A stretch of 64,000 bases of DNA from Moritella sp. F3. GTDB taxonomy: Bacteria > Pseudomonadota > Gammaproteobacteria > Enterobacterales > Moritellaceae. The notes under the pieces are model-generated. The model saw only the letters and a program-made list of their open reading frames with translations, did no database searches and was not told where the DNA came from. The stretch is taken from positions 124,001 to 188,000 of the forward strand of contig NZ_BLRL01000003.1 of the NCBI RefSeq assembly GCF_015082335.1, read 5' to 3'. Below, one piece after another: positions 36,841-45,664 of this stretch (positions are counted from its first letter, which is position 1; each line of letters starts with the position of its first letter). Position numbers and translations under genes: made by a program.

Positions 36841-37695
36841 ATGGATATATCTCATGAATCAAATGCATTAGACGTTTATATGCAACAGGTCAATAAGGGT
36901 CGTAAATTATTGACGAAAGAAGAAGAGTACGAACTTGCAGTTGCAGTTGGTCAGGGTGATCTACTTGCGAAGAACCGCATGATTGAAGCTAATTTACGCT
37001 TAGTCATCAGTGTGGCTAAGCGTTATCAATATAGTTCGATTCCTTTGGTTGATATTATTCAAGAAGGTAATACGGGTTTAATCCGTGCCGTAGAGAAGTT
37101 TGATGCCAGTAAAGGTTATCGTTTTTCAACGTATGCAATTTGGTGGATAAAGAATAATATTGAGCGCAGCATTATGAATAACTCGCGCACTATTCGTATC
37201 CCAATTCATGTCGGAAAAATGCATAAAAGTATCGCTAAAGTAGCCAGAGAACTCGGCCTTGATGTTGGTAGTGATAATGACTTAGTCGTTATTGCCAAGG
37301 TATTAGAGACCGACATTGAAGAAGTAATGGACGTATTGTCTTATTACTTTAATGAATTAAGTTTAGATAAAGGCATGATGACTGATCACGATTCAGTGAC
37401 GACGCTTGGTGATATTATCGAAGGCGAAACAACGAGTACGCCTTGTGCTAAACTAGAAACTGGTAACACACGTGATTATTTGTTGGCGCTATTAGATACT
37501 TTGCCAACATTAGAACGTAATGTAATTGAGTTACGATTTGGGTTAACAGATGAAGAACCGCTGAGCTTATTACGCATTGGTGAACGCTTATTAATATCTC
37601 GTGAAAAAGCCCGTACGATAATCCGTACTAACCTAAGACGACTAAAACCAAAATTATTAGTCAACAGCGTCCAGCAGCATGATTACATTACTTAA
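36841..37695 (+). CDS. RpoS-related alternative sigma factor (RpoQ-like)
   Basis: A 284-residue sigma-70 family protein starting at ATG 36841, five bases after AGGGA. It has region 1.2 ('LDVYMQQVNKGRKLLTKEEE'), region 2 ('NLRLVISVAKRYQYSSIPLV', 'YRFSTYAIWWIKNNIERSI'), region 3 and region 4 ('ERNVIELRFGL', 'LLISREKARTI'). It is shorter and more diverged than RpoS (about 330), especially in region 4.2, so a second RpoS-like factor such as Aliivibrio RpoQ is more likely than the main RpoS. No anti-sigma gene is adjacent. Confidence 0.82.
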   Translation: MDISHESNALDVYMQQVNKGRKLLTKEEEYELAVAVGQGDLLAKNRMIEANLRLVISVAKRYQYSSIPLVDIIQEGNTGLIRAVEKFDASKGYRFSTYAIWWIKNNIERSIMNNSRTIRIPIHVGKMHKSIAKVARELGLDVGSDNDLVVIAKVLETDIEEVMDVLSYYFNELSLDKGMMTDHDSVTTLGDIIEGETTSTPCAKLETGNTRDYLLALLDTLPTLERNVIELRFGLTDEEPLSLLRIGERLLISREKARTIIRTNLRRLKPKLLVNSVQQHDYIT

Positions 37696-37715
37696 TCGCG
37701 AAGTGATTTTAATGC

Positions 37716-37742
37716 TAGTGATGTAGTGATGTAGTGATGTAG
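37716..37742 (+). repeat. Short tandem repeat of TAGTGATG
   Basis: Three perfect 8-bp copies of TAGTGATG and a partial fourth (TAG), 20 bases after the sigma factor stop. The copy number could vary between strains by slippage. Confidence 0.9.
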
Positions 37743-37750
37743 ATAGGATA

Positions 37751-37786
37751 CCGCTTGCTAATGGTGAACATGATCAAGGCAAGCGG
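37751..37786. terminator. Weak hairpin between convergent genes
   Basis: CCGCTTGC pairs with GCAAGCGG around a 20-base loop. No T run follows on either strand. It lies between the sigma factor gene and the minus-strand methyltransferase gene. Confidence 0.35.
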
Positions 37787-37830
37787 TCAATACGACTATT
37801 ATTAATTTTTAATACGATTATTATCAAGCT

Positions 37831-38325
37831 TTAATGCGATTGCTCAAGTGCCAATAATTGCTGCTTTAATTCCAAACCATACGCATAACCTACCAACTTA
37901 TTATTCGCGCCGATAACACGATGACAAGGAATAATGATTGGGATTGGATTTTTGTTATTCGCCATACCAACCGCACGTGACGCATTCGGGTTACCCAGAC
38001 CTGCTGCTATGTCTTTATAACGCCGCGTTTCCCCATACGGCATCTTAATGAGTTGCTGCCAAGCATGACGTTGAAATACTGTACCTAGCGGATTTAATCT
38101 CAGTTCAAACACCTGTCGTTTGTTGGTGAAATATTCACGTAATTGCTGCTTAGCCTCATTAAAATAGGTACTTGAATGTTGCCAGTGTGCTGAAATTTGG
38201 ATAGGTTTCGTGCCATTATCGATCATGAGTTGGGTAATGCCTGTATCGTCACCCACTAAAATGATGTGACATTCTTGCTCACCAGTGGCAGAGGTATAAG
38301 AGATGCTGAATTTATCGTAGTACAT
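37831..38325 (-). CDS. Methylated-DNA--protein-cysteine methyltransferase (Ogt-like)
   Basis: A 164-residue suicide DNA repair protein that takes methyl groups from O6-methylguanine. The active-site motif is IPCHRVIG with Cys134, followed by 'GYAYGLELKQQLLALE'; the helix-turn-helix ('RRYKDIAAGLGNPNASRAVG') is typical. It is the length of Ogt and lacks the N-terminal Ada regulator domain. A single gene. Confidence 0.9.
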   Translation of the reverse strand: MYYDKFSISYTSATGEQECHIILVGDDTGITQLMIDNGTKPIQISAHWQHSSTYFNEAKQQLREYFTNKRQVFELRLNPLGTVFQRHAWQQLIKMPYGETRRYKDIAAGLGNPNASRAVGMANNKNPIPIIIPCHRVIGANNKLVGYAYGLELKQQLLALEQSH

Positions 38326-38590
38326 AACGGCGTTACAACTTAAAGAATAGAATCATAGATAACTAAAGTTTAATTGAAACTTACAATATTTTTTGTTATC
38401 TAGATCTGATTAATTATACTTGATTGTAGATCTCCGTGAACTAGGTAGAAATAGTACTTGTCAGCCTAAGCCCTCTGAGATCATCGCTACCATGGATAGG
38501 TTATTGAAATTATCCACACCATATGTTACTTATGTCTAAAATGTAGCATGCGACCGGCCTTTATAACATACAGTAATAAGTAGACTCTTT

Positions 38591-41074
38591 ATGGATAACA
38601 GTTTAAATAAGAATTTGTTGAGAATTATTCAGTTAATACCAATTATTTTAAGCACTGTGTTTACTTTGATTATCATTACCTTGCTGCTCATCAATAATAG
38701 AATCGAACTCAAAGAAAATATTAGTAGCTTACGCGCTGAGTTTAATGAGCGCCAAAAGCTGCAGATTAAAAACAGAGTTGATACTATTTACCAGCAGGTC
38801 AGTTACGAACGCGATCGCATGGAGAATTTATTAAAAGCGGATATTAAAGAAAAAGTGTATCAGGCACACGATATCGCGAACGCTATTTACACTGATAATG
38901 ACGATAAATCCGCAGATGATGTACAGGTATTAATTGTGACCGCGCTAAAAAGCATCCGCTTTAATAACGGTCGAGGTTATTATTTTATCTATGATATGGA
39001 CGGCAATAATATCATGTTGCCTCATCACCCAGACAAAGATAAAACTTATCTAGGGGATATGAAAGATAGTCGCGGTAATTATTTTATCAGGGAGTTCATT
39101 GCACTGGTTAAAAACAAGCATGAGGGTTTTGCTAAGTGGTGGTTTTATAAACCTGATAATAAAGTTGATGAGCAAGAAAAAATTGGTTTTGTGAAACACT
39201 TTGAACCTTACGGCTGGGTCATCGGCAGTGGAGAATATGTTGAGGAATTTGAAACCACAGTAAAGAATGACCTATTGCACTGGATATCGACAATTCGATT
39301 TGGCAGTAATGGTTATATATTTGTACTGGATGATAATGGCGTCATTTTGGCTCATCAGAATAATGAATTAATTACTCAAGTTTATGGCGATTATCAGACC
39401 GAAGAACAAGTTAATATCATGTTTGATACAGCAAAAAATAATGGCGGGTATGTAACATACGACAGCCTATACAAGCCTGCTCATATGACGGGGCCGGATA
39501 AAATTAGCTATGTTAAATGGTATCCAGATTGGCAATGGGTGATGGGCTCTGGGGTATATGTCACTGCGATGGAAGAATACCTGCAACAAAAAGAACACAT
39601 TATAGTGCAGCAGAACCGTATGGAGCTATTTGCATTAATTGGTTTTAGTCTACTACTTATCCTTGTTGTCGGTTTTTTCACTCAGCATCTAAGATCACGA
39701 CTGACGCGCCGATTTTCTCAATTTGAAGCCAAGATAGAAACCAGTTTTATTAAACTGAAAAATGCGAATGGTGCGATGCGACATATGACGCTACATGATC
39801 CGCTTACGGGGCTGCCTAATCGTACTGCGCTAGATACATTTGTGCAGCAACGATTGACTGATGGTAATGCCGAGTACCTCGCCATTGCTTTTGTTGATAT
39901 CGATAATTTTAAGTATGTAAATGACCTCTACGGGCATACCGTCGGTGATGAGTTACTTTGTGCGATCAGTCGGCAGTTTGAAACTATTTTGGATAGTGAT
40001 GATATGGTTTGCCGTTTTGGTGGTGATGAGTTCCTGTTCTGTTTTTCTGGGGTAAATATGGAGGTGGAAATAGCGGCCAAGATAGCTAAAATCAACGCCA
40101 TATTTGACACTAAAATGCGCTGTAGTGAACGAGAAATTAAATCAAACTGTAGTGTTGGGGTATCGGTCTTTCCCGATGATGGTCAAACCCTCGAGGTCTT
40201 GATTGGGAAAGCAGATATTGCGCTTTATAAAGCAAAGGGCCAGGGTAAAGGTAAGATCTGTTTATTTGAAGCTGAATTTGATATCCAATTAAAACGCCAG
40301 CACCTGATGAAGGAGGAACTTTATAAGGCGCTGGAACGAGGTGAATTTAAGGTCAACTATCAACCTCAGGTGAATGTGAACAACAAACAGGTGGTCAGTG
40401 TGGAAGCGCTTTGTCGCTGGAACAGCCCTGTTTTTGGTGTGGTGAGCCCTGTTGAGTTTATTACGGCGGCCGAAAAATGTGGTGCTATCCATGCGCTGGG
40501 TTTATCGATTATTAAGATTGCCTGTGAGGAGATGTTATCCATATCACCGAATGGTCACGACGCATTAGCGTTATCTATTAATATCTCTCCGATACAGGTT
40601 ATTGAACCTGAATTCTTTACGAGTATAAAACAGGTTGTTAACGCGACGGGGATAGATAGTTCAAGAGTGACGTTTGAGCTGACAGAAAGCGCAGCCATTG
40701 ACAGTGTATTGGGTTTATCACCCTTATTTCATGAATTAAGACAGTTTGGTTTTGGCTTGTCTCTTGATGATTTTGGTACTGGTTTTTCGTCGCTGAGTTA
40801 CTTAGGGGATCTGCCTTTTAGTGAGATTAAAATTGATCGGTCATTTATTAACAAGTTTTTAGCTAATGAGCAAAGTGATGCCTTGGTAAAAACCATTATC
40901 GCTATCGGTAATTCATTTAATATGACGGTGGTTGCTGAAGGGGTCGAAACTCAAGCGCAGTATGAGAAGCTAAGGCATTATAATTGTGATTTATTGCAGG
41001 GTTATTTTTTTGCTAAACCGCTATGTCTGAATGAGCTGGTGGCGCATATTAACAGGGTATCAGCGGGAGCATAA
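38591..41074 (+). CDS. Double-Cache GGDEF-EAL membrane protein
   Basis: An 827-residue sensor enzyme. TM1 is at about 12-33. The periplasmic part has two Cache-like repeats ('GRGYYFIYDMDGNNIMLPHH...' style near 130, and 'GSNGYIFVLDDNGVILAHQ' near 238), each ending in a 'W.IGSGEY/WVMGSGVY' motif. TM2 is at about 345-365, GGDEF at about 400-560 with intact GGDEF near 477-481, and EAL at about 575-820 with EAL near 606, 'DDFGTGFSSLSYL' and 'EGVET'. The I-site position reads DSDD, so feedback inhibition is probably lost. Both catalytic sets look complete, so the net activity is unclear. Confidence 0.87.
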   Translation: MDNSLNKNLLRIIQLIPIILSTVFTLIIITLLLINNRIELKENISSLRAEFNERQKLQIKNRVDTIYQQVSYERDRMENLLKADIKEKVYQAHDIANAIYTDNDDKSADDVQVLIVTALKSIRFNNGRGYYFIYDMDGNNIMLPHHPDKDKTYLGDMKDSRGNYFIREFIALVKNKHEGFAKWWFYKPDNKVDEQEKIGFVKHFEPYGWVIGSGEYVEEFETTVKNDLLHWISTIRFGSNGYIFVLDDNGVILAHQNNELITQVYGDYQTEEQVNIMFDTAKNNGGYVTYDSLYKPAHMTGPDKISYVKWYPDWQWVMGSGVYVTAMEEYLQQKEHIIVQQNRMELFALIGFSLLLILVVGFFTQHLRSRLTRRFSQFEAKIETSFIKLKNANGAMRHMTLHDPLTGLPNRTALDTFVQQRLTDGNAEYLAIAFVDIDNFKYVNDLYGHTVGDELLCAISRQFETILDSDDMVCRFGGDEFLFCFSGVNMEVEIAAKIAKINAIFDTKMRCSEREIKSNCSVGVSVFPDDGQTLEVLIGKADIALYKAKGQGKGKICLFEAEFDIQLKRQHLMKEELYKALERGEFKVNYQPQVNVNNKQVVSVEALCRWNSPVFGVVSPVEFITAAEKCGAIHALGLSIIKIACEEMLSISPNGHDALALSINISPIQVIEPEFFTSIKQVVNATGIDSSRVTFELTESAAIDSVLGLSPLFHELRQFGFGLSLDDFGTGFSSLSYLGDLPFSEIKIDRSFINKFLANEQSDALVKTIIAIGNSFNMTVVAEGVETQAQYEKLRHYNCDLLQGYFFAKPLCLNELVAHINRVSAGA

Positions 41075-41080
41075 GCTCAC

Positions 41081-41124
41081 CGCATGTCTGCAGTTCAACC
41101 ATAATACTGAACAGCAGACATGCG
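41081..41124. terminator. Long hairpin between convergent genes
   Basis: CGCATGTCTGC pairs with GCAGACATGCG (11 bp), and inside it GTTCA with TGAAC. It fills the 60-base gap between the GGDEF-EAL gene (plus) and the chemoreceptor gene (minus), so it probably terminates both. T runs are weak. Confidence 0.6.
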
Positions 41125-41134
41125 TGGTATTGGT

Positions 41135-42646
41135 TTAGTTTGCTGGAATGAAAGTTTTTGCTAGGTTACTAATGGCATTGATATCACTCTTCAATTCCGT
41201 CATTTGAGTGACGACTGTATCGGTGTGCTGCCAGTTAAGCTCTGAACCTTGTTTAATGTCCATCACGTGATTATTGATCTCGTTTGATACCACACTTTGT
41301 TCTTCCGCGGCGGTCGCAATCTGCATTGACAGTTGCGAGAGTTGCTGCATTTTTTCGTGGATGATCGCGATAGCTTGATCTGATTGTTCAGCTTGCTCGA
41401 CACACAAATCCGCATTATTTTTGTTTTTCTTCATCATCACTAACCAATCATTAATGGTTTCTAACATTGTCGATAAGCTGGTATGAATGTGCTTGGCTGT
41501 ATCTTGTGTACGCGATGATAATGTACGTACTTCATCTGCTACCACAGCGAAACCACGGCCTTGTTCACCAGCACGCGCTGCTTCAATCGCCGCGTTTAAT
41601 GCCAGTAGGTTGGTTTGATCGGCAATGGCTTGAATATCTGTCATTAAGCTACCTACATTCTGTGCTTCGCTATTTAATTTGTCTGCAGCTGTAGATGCCT
41701 GTTCCACTTCGCGCGCAAGCTGTTTGATCTCAACTGTGGTGGTATTGATACCACTTTGCGCTTTGGCACATAAATTAAAGGTCGCGTTGATTTCATCCGA
41801 GGTTTCGACACTGTTACGGACAATTTCGTCTGTTGAAGTGAGCATTTGCGACATAGCGGTGCTGACTTCGGTTAGTTCTTTCTGCTGGTGCACTAGATTC
41901 GTACGGATCTGATTTGTACCAACAGAAACAGTATCAATGACTTTCTGAACGGGTTTGGTCGAGTCTAATGTGCGTTCTAAAATGGCTTTGATTTTGGTTT
42001 TTAGCATGCCCATATTGAAATCGAATACGCTGGCTGTGCCTTTACCGAAATACACCTGACGACTGACACTGTCAAAGGTTGACTGCATGCGTTGGGCTTT
42101 TTGCGCCATCGGGATGATGTCTTGCCAGAATATTAGCATTGGCGTAACCGCGGAAGCTAAGGCAATTAATGAGGTCGCGAAGCCAAAGTTGATATAGATA
42201 AATATTTGCGCGATAACACTGACCAAGGTTAACAAGATAAAACGTTGGCTACGGGTAAATTCAAACAACAGGCCTTTGCCTTGCAGGTTTTTGTAGACGG
42301 TGCTTGCTCGGTTAATCATTTGTGGTGTCGCGGGTGTGCTGACTTCTTGATGGCCGACTATTTTACCGTCTTCAAACTGGGGTGTAATAAAGGTATCTAA
42401 CCATACGTCTTGACCGCTTTGGGTTGTTTGACAGATAACACCTTGCCATGAGAAACCTTGTGCTAAGGTTTTTCTCACTTCATCAATAACGGCAGCAGGC
42501 ATGGTTGACGAGTCTAACTCTCGGCTTTTTTTTCCTAATAAGCCATCTTCAGAATAACCTAATGCGTCACAATACTGATTGTTGACATAGGTGTATTCAC
42601 CTTTGCTGTTTACTAATGAAATGAATTGCACGGAGTTGTTAGCCAT
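41135..42646 (-). CDS. PAS-domain chemoreceptor (Aer-like)
   Basis: A 503-residue protein from ATG 42646, chosen because AGG lies seven bases upstream; a frame start at 42673 has no ribosome site. The N-terminal PAS domain (about 5-115: '[21 protein letters not shown]') is cytoplasmic. Two close membrane spans lie at about 137-178, then the signalling domain with '[20 protein letters not shown]' at its tip. The domain order is that of Aer redox receptors; FAD binding is not proven. Confidence 0.85.
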   Translation of the reverse strand: MANNSVQFISLVNSKGEYTYVNNQYCDALGYSEDGLLGKKSRELDSSTMPAAVIDEVRKTLAQGFSWQGVICQTTQSGQDVWLDTFITPQFEDGKIVGHQEVSTPATPQMINRASTVYKNLQGKGLLFEFTRSQRFILLTLVSVIAQIFIYINFGFATSLIALASAVTPMLIFWQDIIPMAQKAQRMQSTFDSVSRQVYFGKGTASVFDFNMGMLKTKIKAILERTLDSTKPVQKVIDTVSVGTNQIRTNLVHQQKELTEVSTAMSQMLTSTDEIVRNSVETSDEINATFNLCAKAQSGINTTTVEIKQLAREVEQASTAADKLNSEAQNVGSLMTDIQAIADQTNLLALNAAIEAARAGEQGRGFAVVADEVRTLSSRTQDTAKHIHTSLSTMLETINDWLVMMKKNKNNADLCVEQAEQSDQAIAIIHEKMQQLSQLSMQIATAAEEQSVVSNEINNHVMDIKQGSELNWQHTDTVVTQMTELKSDINAISNLAKTFIPAN

Positions 42647-42821
42647 CAAGTTACCTATTAATGTATAAATCATCGATTAATAAATCAAAATAACATTGAA
42701 CTTAATTAGAGTCATCTGATAGTTAGCATTAATGTGGTGGTTGTAGCTATTATTTACGCTGTTTATATGCCGTAGTCATTTTAGCAGCATGTTGATGTAT
42801 GTTTCTTCTGCAGCGAGGTAG

Positions 42822-42852
42822 AGCACAACATGAAAAAAACCGATGTTGTGCT
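42822..42852. repeat. 10-bp inverted repeat with A-rich loop
   Basis: AGCACAACAT pairs with ATGTTGTGCT around an 11-base loop. It lies between the start of the chemoreceptor gene and the end of the amylase gene, beside a second, larger hairpin. It could be a terminator on the minus strand or an operator for the chemoreceptor. Confidence 0.45.
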
Positions 42853-42872
42853 GCGTATTTAATGTTAGTCAC

Positions 42873-42923
42873 AGTTGTAAACAACGCGCTAGGTTAGCCT
42901 TTCTAATCGCGTTGTTTGTAACT
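42873..42923 (-). terminator. Terminator-like hairpin after the amylase gene
   Basis: A 16-bp stem (two G-T wobbles) between AGTTGTAAACAACGCG and CGCGTTGTTTGTAACT around a 19-base loop, 8 bases after the amylase stop. It has no clear T run, so it may protect the 3' end of the mRNA. Confidence 0.5.
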
Positions 42924-42931
42924 TGACGAGG

Positions 42932-44356
42932 TTAAAGCGCCAACATTCTTGCGGTCTTTGCTGGAATAGACAGTTTATGATAACGCGATGTAATGGTTTC
43001 GGTATGATTACTCAACTTGTCTTTATAGGCTACATTCCAATTAAACTCAGTCTTGTATGTGTCTATGGTATAAGAGCGCTCTTGAGCACATTTATTGATG
43101 CCAACGAGGCCATTCTTTTCACGTTGAAAAATGAGCATGCACTTATCACTGTACAAGGTAGTCATCTGTTTACCTTTCATTGCATTGTGAAAGCTGATCA
43201 TTTTTACCATATCATCGCGATCCCACACATTTTCCCATCGACCATTATCCTTATCTTCAGCATCTGGCAGTGCATCGCTATAAATTAACGGCGAACCTCC
43301 GTCTCTGCCTAAAATATAGGCATAAGCTAATTTCTCATTAACAGGATCCATTATTTGATAACGAAAGCCGTCGTTGGTCGGAATATCATGGGTAATGGTA
43401 AAGGTGATTGCGCGGTTATTTGGCAATGCTTGACCATAAGCTTCTGGATCATGGAGTAAAGACATACTGCCATCATAAGAGAATGCGGCTCTTATCGACG
43501 CAAACAGTGGAAAGTCATAAGCGCCATGATTGGTGTTATTCAAATAAGGTTCAAGAAACTTATGGTAGTTTGACTGACCTTTACCACCGCTGGTAATCAC
43601 TTCACCAAACACGTGCATATTGGCTGTGATCTCTGGGGTGAATACTTGACTCACTTGATAGTCACTCATGTGTTTTACTGCATCGATTCTAAACCCTTTT
43701 ACGCCCATATTTTTTAAAGCTTGCAGGTATGAACGTTGCTGCTGGACAACATAGTCGCTGGGATCAAGGTCGGGTAAGCCTTTATCGTTATCACCACCAC
43801 ACAGTCTCCAGTATTGTACGTCACCGGGTTCTTCATAATTAGTGATACAGCCTGGTGGATGAAAATCGGCACTAGAAAATAACCCCTTACTCAGATCGCC
43901 AAACAGGGTTTGTTTTTTTATATATTCACTATTGGCACTGTATTGGGTTAACAATTCACTGCCGGGATAATTTAGGTCGTCTCTTTTCCAGCTTTCATTC
44001 GCCATGTGGTTTAATACGATGTCGGCGTATACATCCACACCTTCTTTTTTAAGCGCGAGTATTAATGCCTGTAAATCTTCTTTATTACCGACAGGCGAAT
44101 CAATTAAACGAATATCTTGTGGTTGATAACGTGCCCACCATTCTTTACCAGAAGATTTTAATGGTGGTGATACTAATACTTTTTTATAACCCGCTTGCGC
44201 TATATTTTTAGCTTGCAGGGTGACGTCATTATACTTCCAGTTAAAAGCATGAAGAATAGTATCTGCACTCGCATTGGTTATCGTGCCAGATATAAACATC
44301 GCGCCTAATAATAACTTCATTATTGGATTTGATGTAAATTTGAAATTTAATTTCAT
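42932..44356 (-). CDS. Exported alpha-amylase (GH13)
   Basis: A 474-residue glycoside hydrolase from ATG 44356; starts at 44386 and 44320 are also possible because no ribosome site is clear. The signal peptide is 'MKLLLGAMFISGTITNASA'. Conserved regions: I 'DIVLNHMANE', II 'GFRIDAVKH' with nucleophile Asp225, III 'VFGEVITSG' with acid Glu252, IV 'ITHDIPTND' with Asp324 (where most enzymes have NHD). It hydrolyses alpha-1,4-glucans in the periplasm or outside. There are no carbohydrate-binding modules and no mal genes nearby. Confidence 0.87.
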   Translation of the reverse strand: MKLNFKFTSNPIMKLLLGAMFISGTITNASADTILHAFNWKYNDVTLQAKNIAQAGYKKVLVSPPLKSSGKEWWARYQPQDIRLIDSPVGNKEDLQALILALKKEGVDVYADIVLNHMANESWKRDDLNYPGSELLTQYSANSEYIKKQTLFGDLSKGLFSSADFHPPGCITNYEEPGDVQYWRLCGGDNDKGLPDLDPSDYVVQQQRSYLQALKNMGVKGFRIDAVKHMSDYQVSQVFTPEITANMHVFGEVITSGGKGQSNYHKFLEPYLNNTNHGAYDFPLFASIRAAFSYDGSMSLLHDPEAYGQALPNNRAITFTITHDIPTNDGFRYQIMDPVNEKLAYAYILGRDGGSPLIYSDALPDAEDKDNGRWENVWDRDDMVKMISFHNAMKGKQMTTLYSDKCMLIFQREKNGLVGINKCAQERSYTIDTYKTEFNWNVAYKDKLSNHTETITSRYHKLSIPAKTARMLAL

Positions 44357-44620
44357 CGTTATGTACTCATTGAATATGTAGCTCAATAATATAAAGCTTA
44401 TTTTTATTATTCATGTTTATTAATGCCAAATATTGAATCCATACCTCTTTCGGTAGTGCATGATTTTTTATTTATCGTTTATGTATGTGTTAGATATAAC
44501 TAATTGTACGAGTGAATTTATACTTTAAAGATATTCAGGCGATAGCGTTGACCGGATACTAACCATAAGGCAAACTCAGAGCCAATATAATCCAACACTG
44601 ATTTTTATAGGGAAACAAAC

Positions 44621-44815
44621 ATGAGCGGCACGAACAGAGCAGACATTCAAAAAGGTTCATCGGTATCGATTGTACTGAAACAAGACCAGCGCAGTGGCAA
44701 CTTAACTGACGGTATCGTCAAAGACATTTTAACGAAGTCACCGAATCATCCACACGGCATTAAAGTACGTTTAGAAAGTGGTGATGTAGGAAGAGTTAAA
44801 GTGATTAAAGACTAA
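44621..44815 (+). CDS. ywbE: YwbE family small protein
   Basis: A 64-residue protein very similar to what I recall of Bacillus YwbE: 'VLKQDQRSGNLTDGIVKDIL' and 'SPNHPHGIKVRLESGDVGRV'. The family has a KOW/SH3-like beta fold; its function is not established. An AGGGA ribosome site precedes the ATG. It is a monocistronic gene, convergent with the small membrane-protein genes. Confidence 0.9.
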   Translation: MSGTNRADIQKGSSVSIVLKQDQRSGNLTDGIVKDILTKSPNHPHGIKVRLESGDVGRVKVIKD

Positions 44816-44820
44816 TACAA

Positions 44821-44848
44821 TGTAGGGCTCTGTATTGAGAGCCCTACA
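44821..44848. terminator. Perfect 11-bp hairpin after ywbE
   Basis: TGTAGGGCTCT pairs with AGAGCCCTACA around a 6-base loop, five bases after the ywbE stop and 15 bases from the stop of the convergent gene. There is no T run, but the position fits a bidirectional terminator. Confidence 0.6.
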
Positions 44849-44862
44849 AGTTGGGAATTTGA

Positions 44863-45195
44863 TTAAGTGAGGGGTTCGATATAATCAAATAGACCGAGTG
44901 TATCAAGCAGAGCCATTAGCGCTAAAGCGAGTCCAGCACCCGTGAACAACCAATAAAAAGCTCTTGCTAATATACGATCAAAGCGGTTGGTATACTCAAA
45001 TAATACTTCTGCATCGGCAAATAAACTTGATAACGGACTTTGTTTTAATTTATCCGTAATAAAGCGTGGTAATGACAATGCCTGAGCTACTTTAATTATG
45101 TCCCAACCACTGACAAACTCAAAACCTAGCTTATCTTTTGTGGCTGGATTTTTTCTGAGTTTGCGTACGGTTATTTGACCAAAAGCAACATACAA
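44863..45195 (-). CDS. Small membrane protein, probably truncated by an in-frame amber codon
   Basis: The longest uninterrupted frame starts at TTG 45195 and gives 110 residues with a hydrophobic C-terminal segment (about 78-103). Upstream, in the same frame, ATG 45255 has a GGGGG ribosome site and begins MNIFS, but codon 6 is TAG (45240-45238). After that stop the frame continues with a perfect membrane helix, LLAFVFLFIFLACILYVAFG. The natural protein was therefore very probably 130 residues with two membrane spans, and a CAG-to-TAG type change has broken it. Translation from the TTG would lose the first span. No family is recognised. Confidence 0.55.
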   Translation of the reverse strand: MYVAFGQITVRKLRKNPATKDKLGFEFVSGWDIIKVAQALSLPRFITDKLKQSPLSSLFADAEVLFEYTNRFDRILARAFYWLFTGAGLALALMALLDTLGLFDYIEPLT

Positions 45196-45237
45196 TATGC
45201 AAGCCAGAAAGATAAAAAGAAAAACAAAAGCTAATAG

Positions 45238-45255
45238 CTATGAGAATATATTCAT
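45238..45255 (-). pseudogene. Interrupted 5' end of the membrane protein gene (ATG to in-frame TAG at codon 6)
   Basis: The start codon and ribosome site of the gene above, followed after five codons by TAG. The ATG lies one base after the stop of the preceding 31-codon ORF (TAG-A-ATG), which is an operon-like junction. This supports ATG 45255 as the original start and the amber codon as a real interruption or a sequencing error. Confidence 0.5.
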
Positions 45256-45256
45256 T

Positions 45257-45352
45257 CTACCCCCAGTAAATCCATAATTGAATCGTACCAATCACCACTA
45301 TTATCATTGATTGCGTTGCGCGCCAAAAATCATGCTGCTGTCGATACCACAT
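45257..45352 (-). CDS. Candidate 31-residue membrane peptide upstream of the amber-interrupted gene
   Basis: ATG 45352 opens a 31-codon frame: a basic, Trp/Gln-rich head (MWYRQQHDFWRATQ) followed by one hydrophobic span (SMIIVVIGTIQLWIYWG). It ends one base before the start of the next gene, and its last codons contain that gene's ribosome site. The ribosome site of the peptide itself is poor. Further upstream, AAAGGAATTGAA precedes a minimal frame ATG-AGT-TAG (45408-45400). It is a likely small-protein gene missed by standard gene calling. Confidence 0.4.
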   Translation of the reverse strand: MWYRQQHDFWRATQSMIIVVIGTIQLWIYWG

Positions 45353-45664
45353 TGGCCAGCAAGTTCGTCGGCTTTAATTGGCTTGTTGCACAGTAAAATC
45401 TAACTCATTTCAATTCCTTTTTATCTTGTTTAATCAAGTCCTTTGATTAGCTGGGGTTAGTTTAGCCTAGGGGTACGTTTATATGGAAGAGTAGGGATGT
45501 TATATAAGCATAAAATCAGTCTTGGTTTGAATCTTAGAGTTACAATTCAAGTGGTTAAGTTATCTATTATGTTGTTAAGAACTATGTAACTATATTGATA
45601 TCATTATCAAAGTGCCATAAAATTAATTCGACATCATAGTTACATATTTTAATGCGGGTGCAGT
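45353..45664. other. 312-base intergenic region with divergent promoters
   Basis: It separates the small membrane-protein operon (minus) from the HNH gene (plus). It contains the ATG-AGT-TAG mini-frame with a strong ribosome site, a 6-bp inverted repeat AATCAA/TTGATT at 45432-45448, and the dyads described separately at 45584-45645. Confidence 0.5.
45584..45645. promoter_or_regulatory. Nested inverted repeats upstream of the HNH nuclease gene
   Basis: ATGTAACTAT (45584-45593) and ATAGTTACAT (45636-45645) form 10-base arms 42 bases apart. Inside, TTGATA-TCAT-TATCAA (45595-45610) is a second dyad. The right arm ends 19 bases before the GTG start. Paired sites like these often bind a repressor as a loop or two dimers; a controller protein is not identified. 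Confidence 0.4.

Noticed and set aside
37716..37742. Tandem TAGTGATG units considered as a CRISPR or plasmid iteron array
   Set aside because: Only three 8-bp units with no spacers and no rep or cas gene nearby; a simple microsatellite.
42923..43288. 121-codon plus-strand frame opposite the amylase gene
   Set aside because: It lies antisense within a well-conserved GH13 gene with intact catalytic motifs; it is a shadow frame.
45400..45408. TAG codons near starts considered as evidence for amber recoding (pyrrolysine or suppressor)
   Set aside because: Several normal genes in the window end in TAG (for example apeR and mcrB), so amber works as a stop here; a local mutation is simpler.
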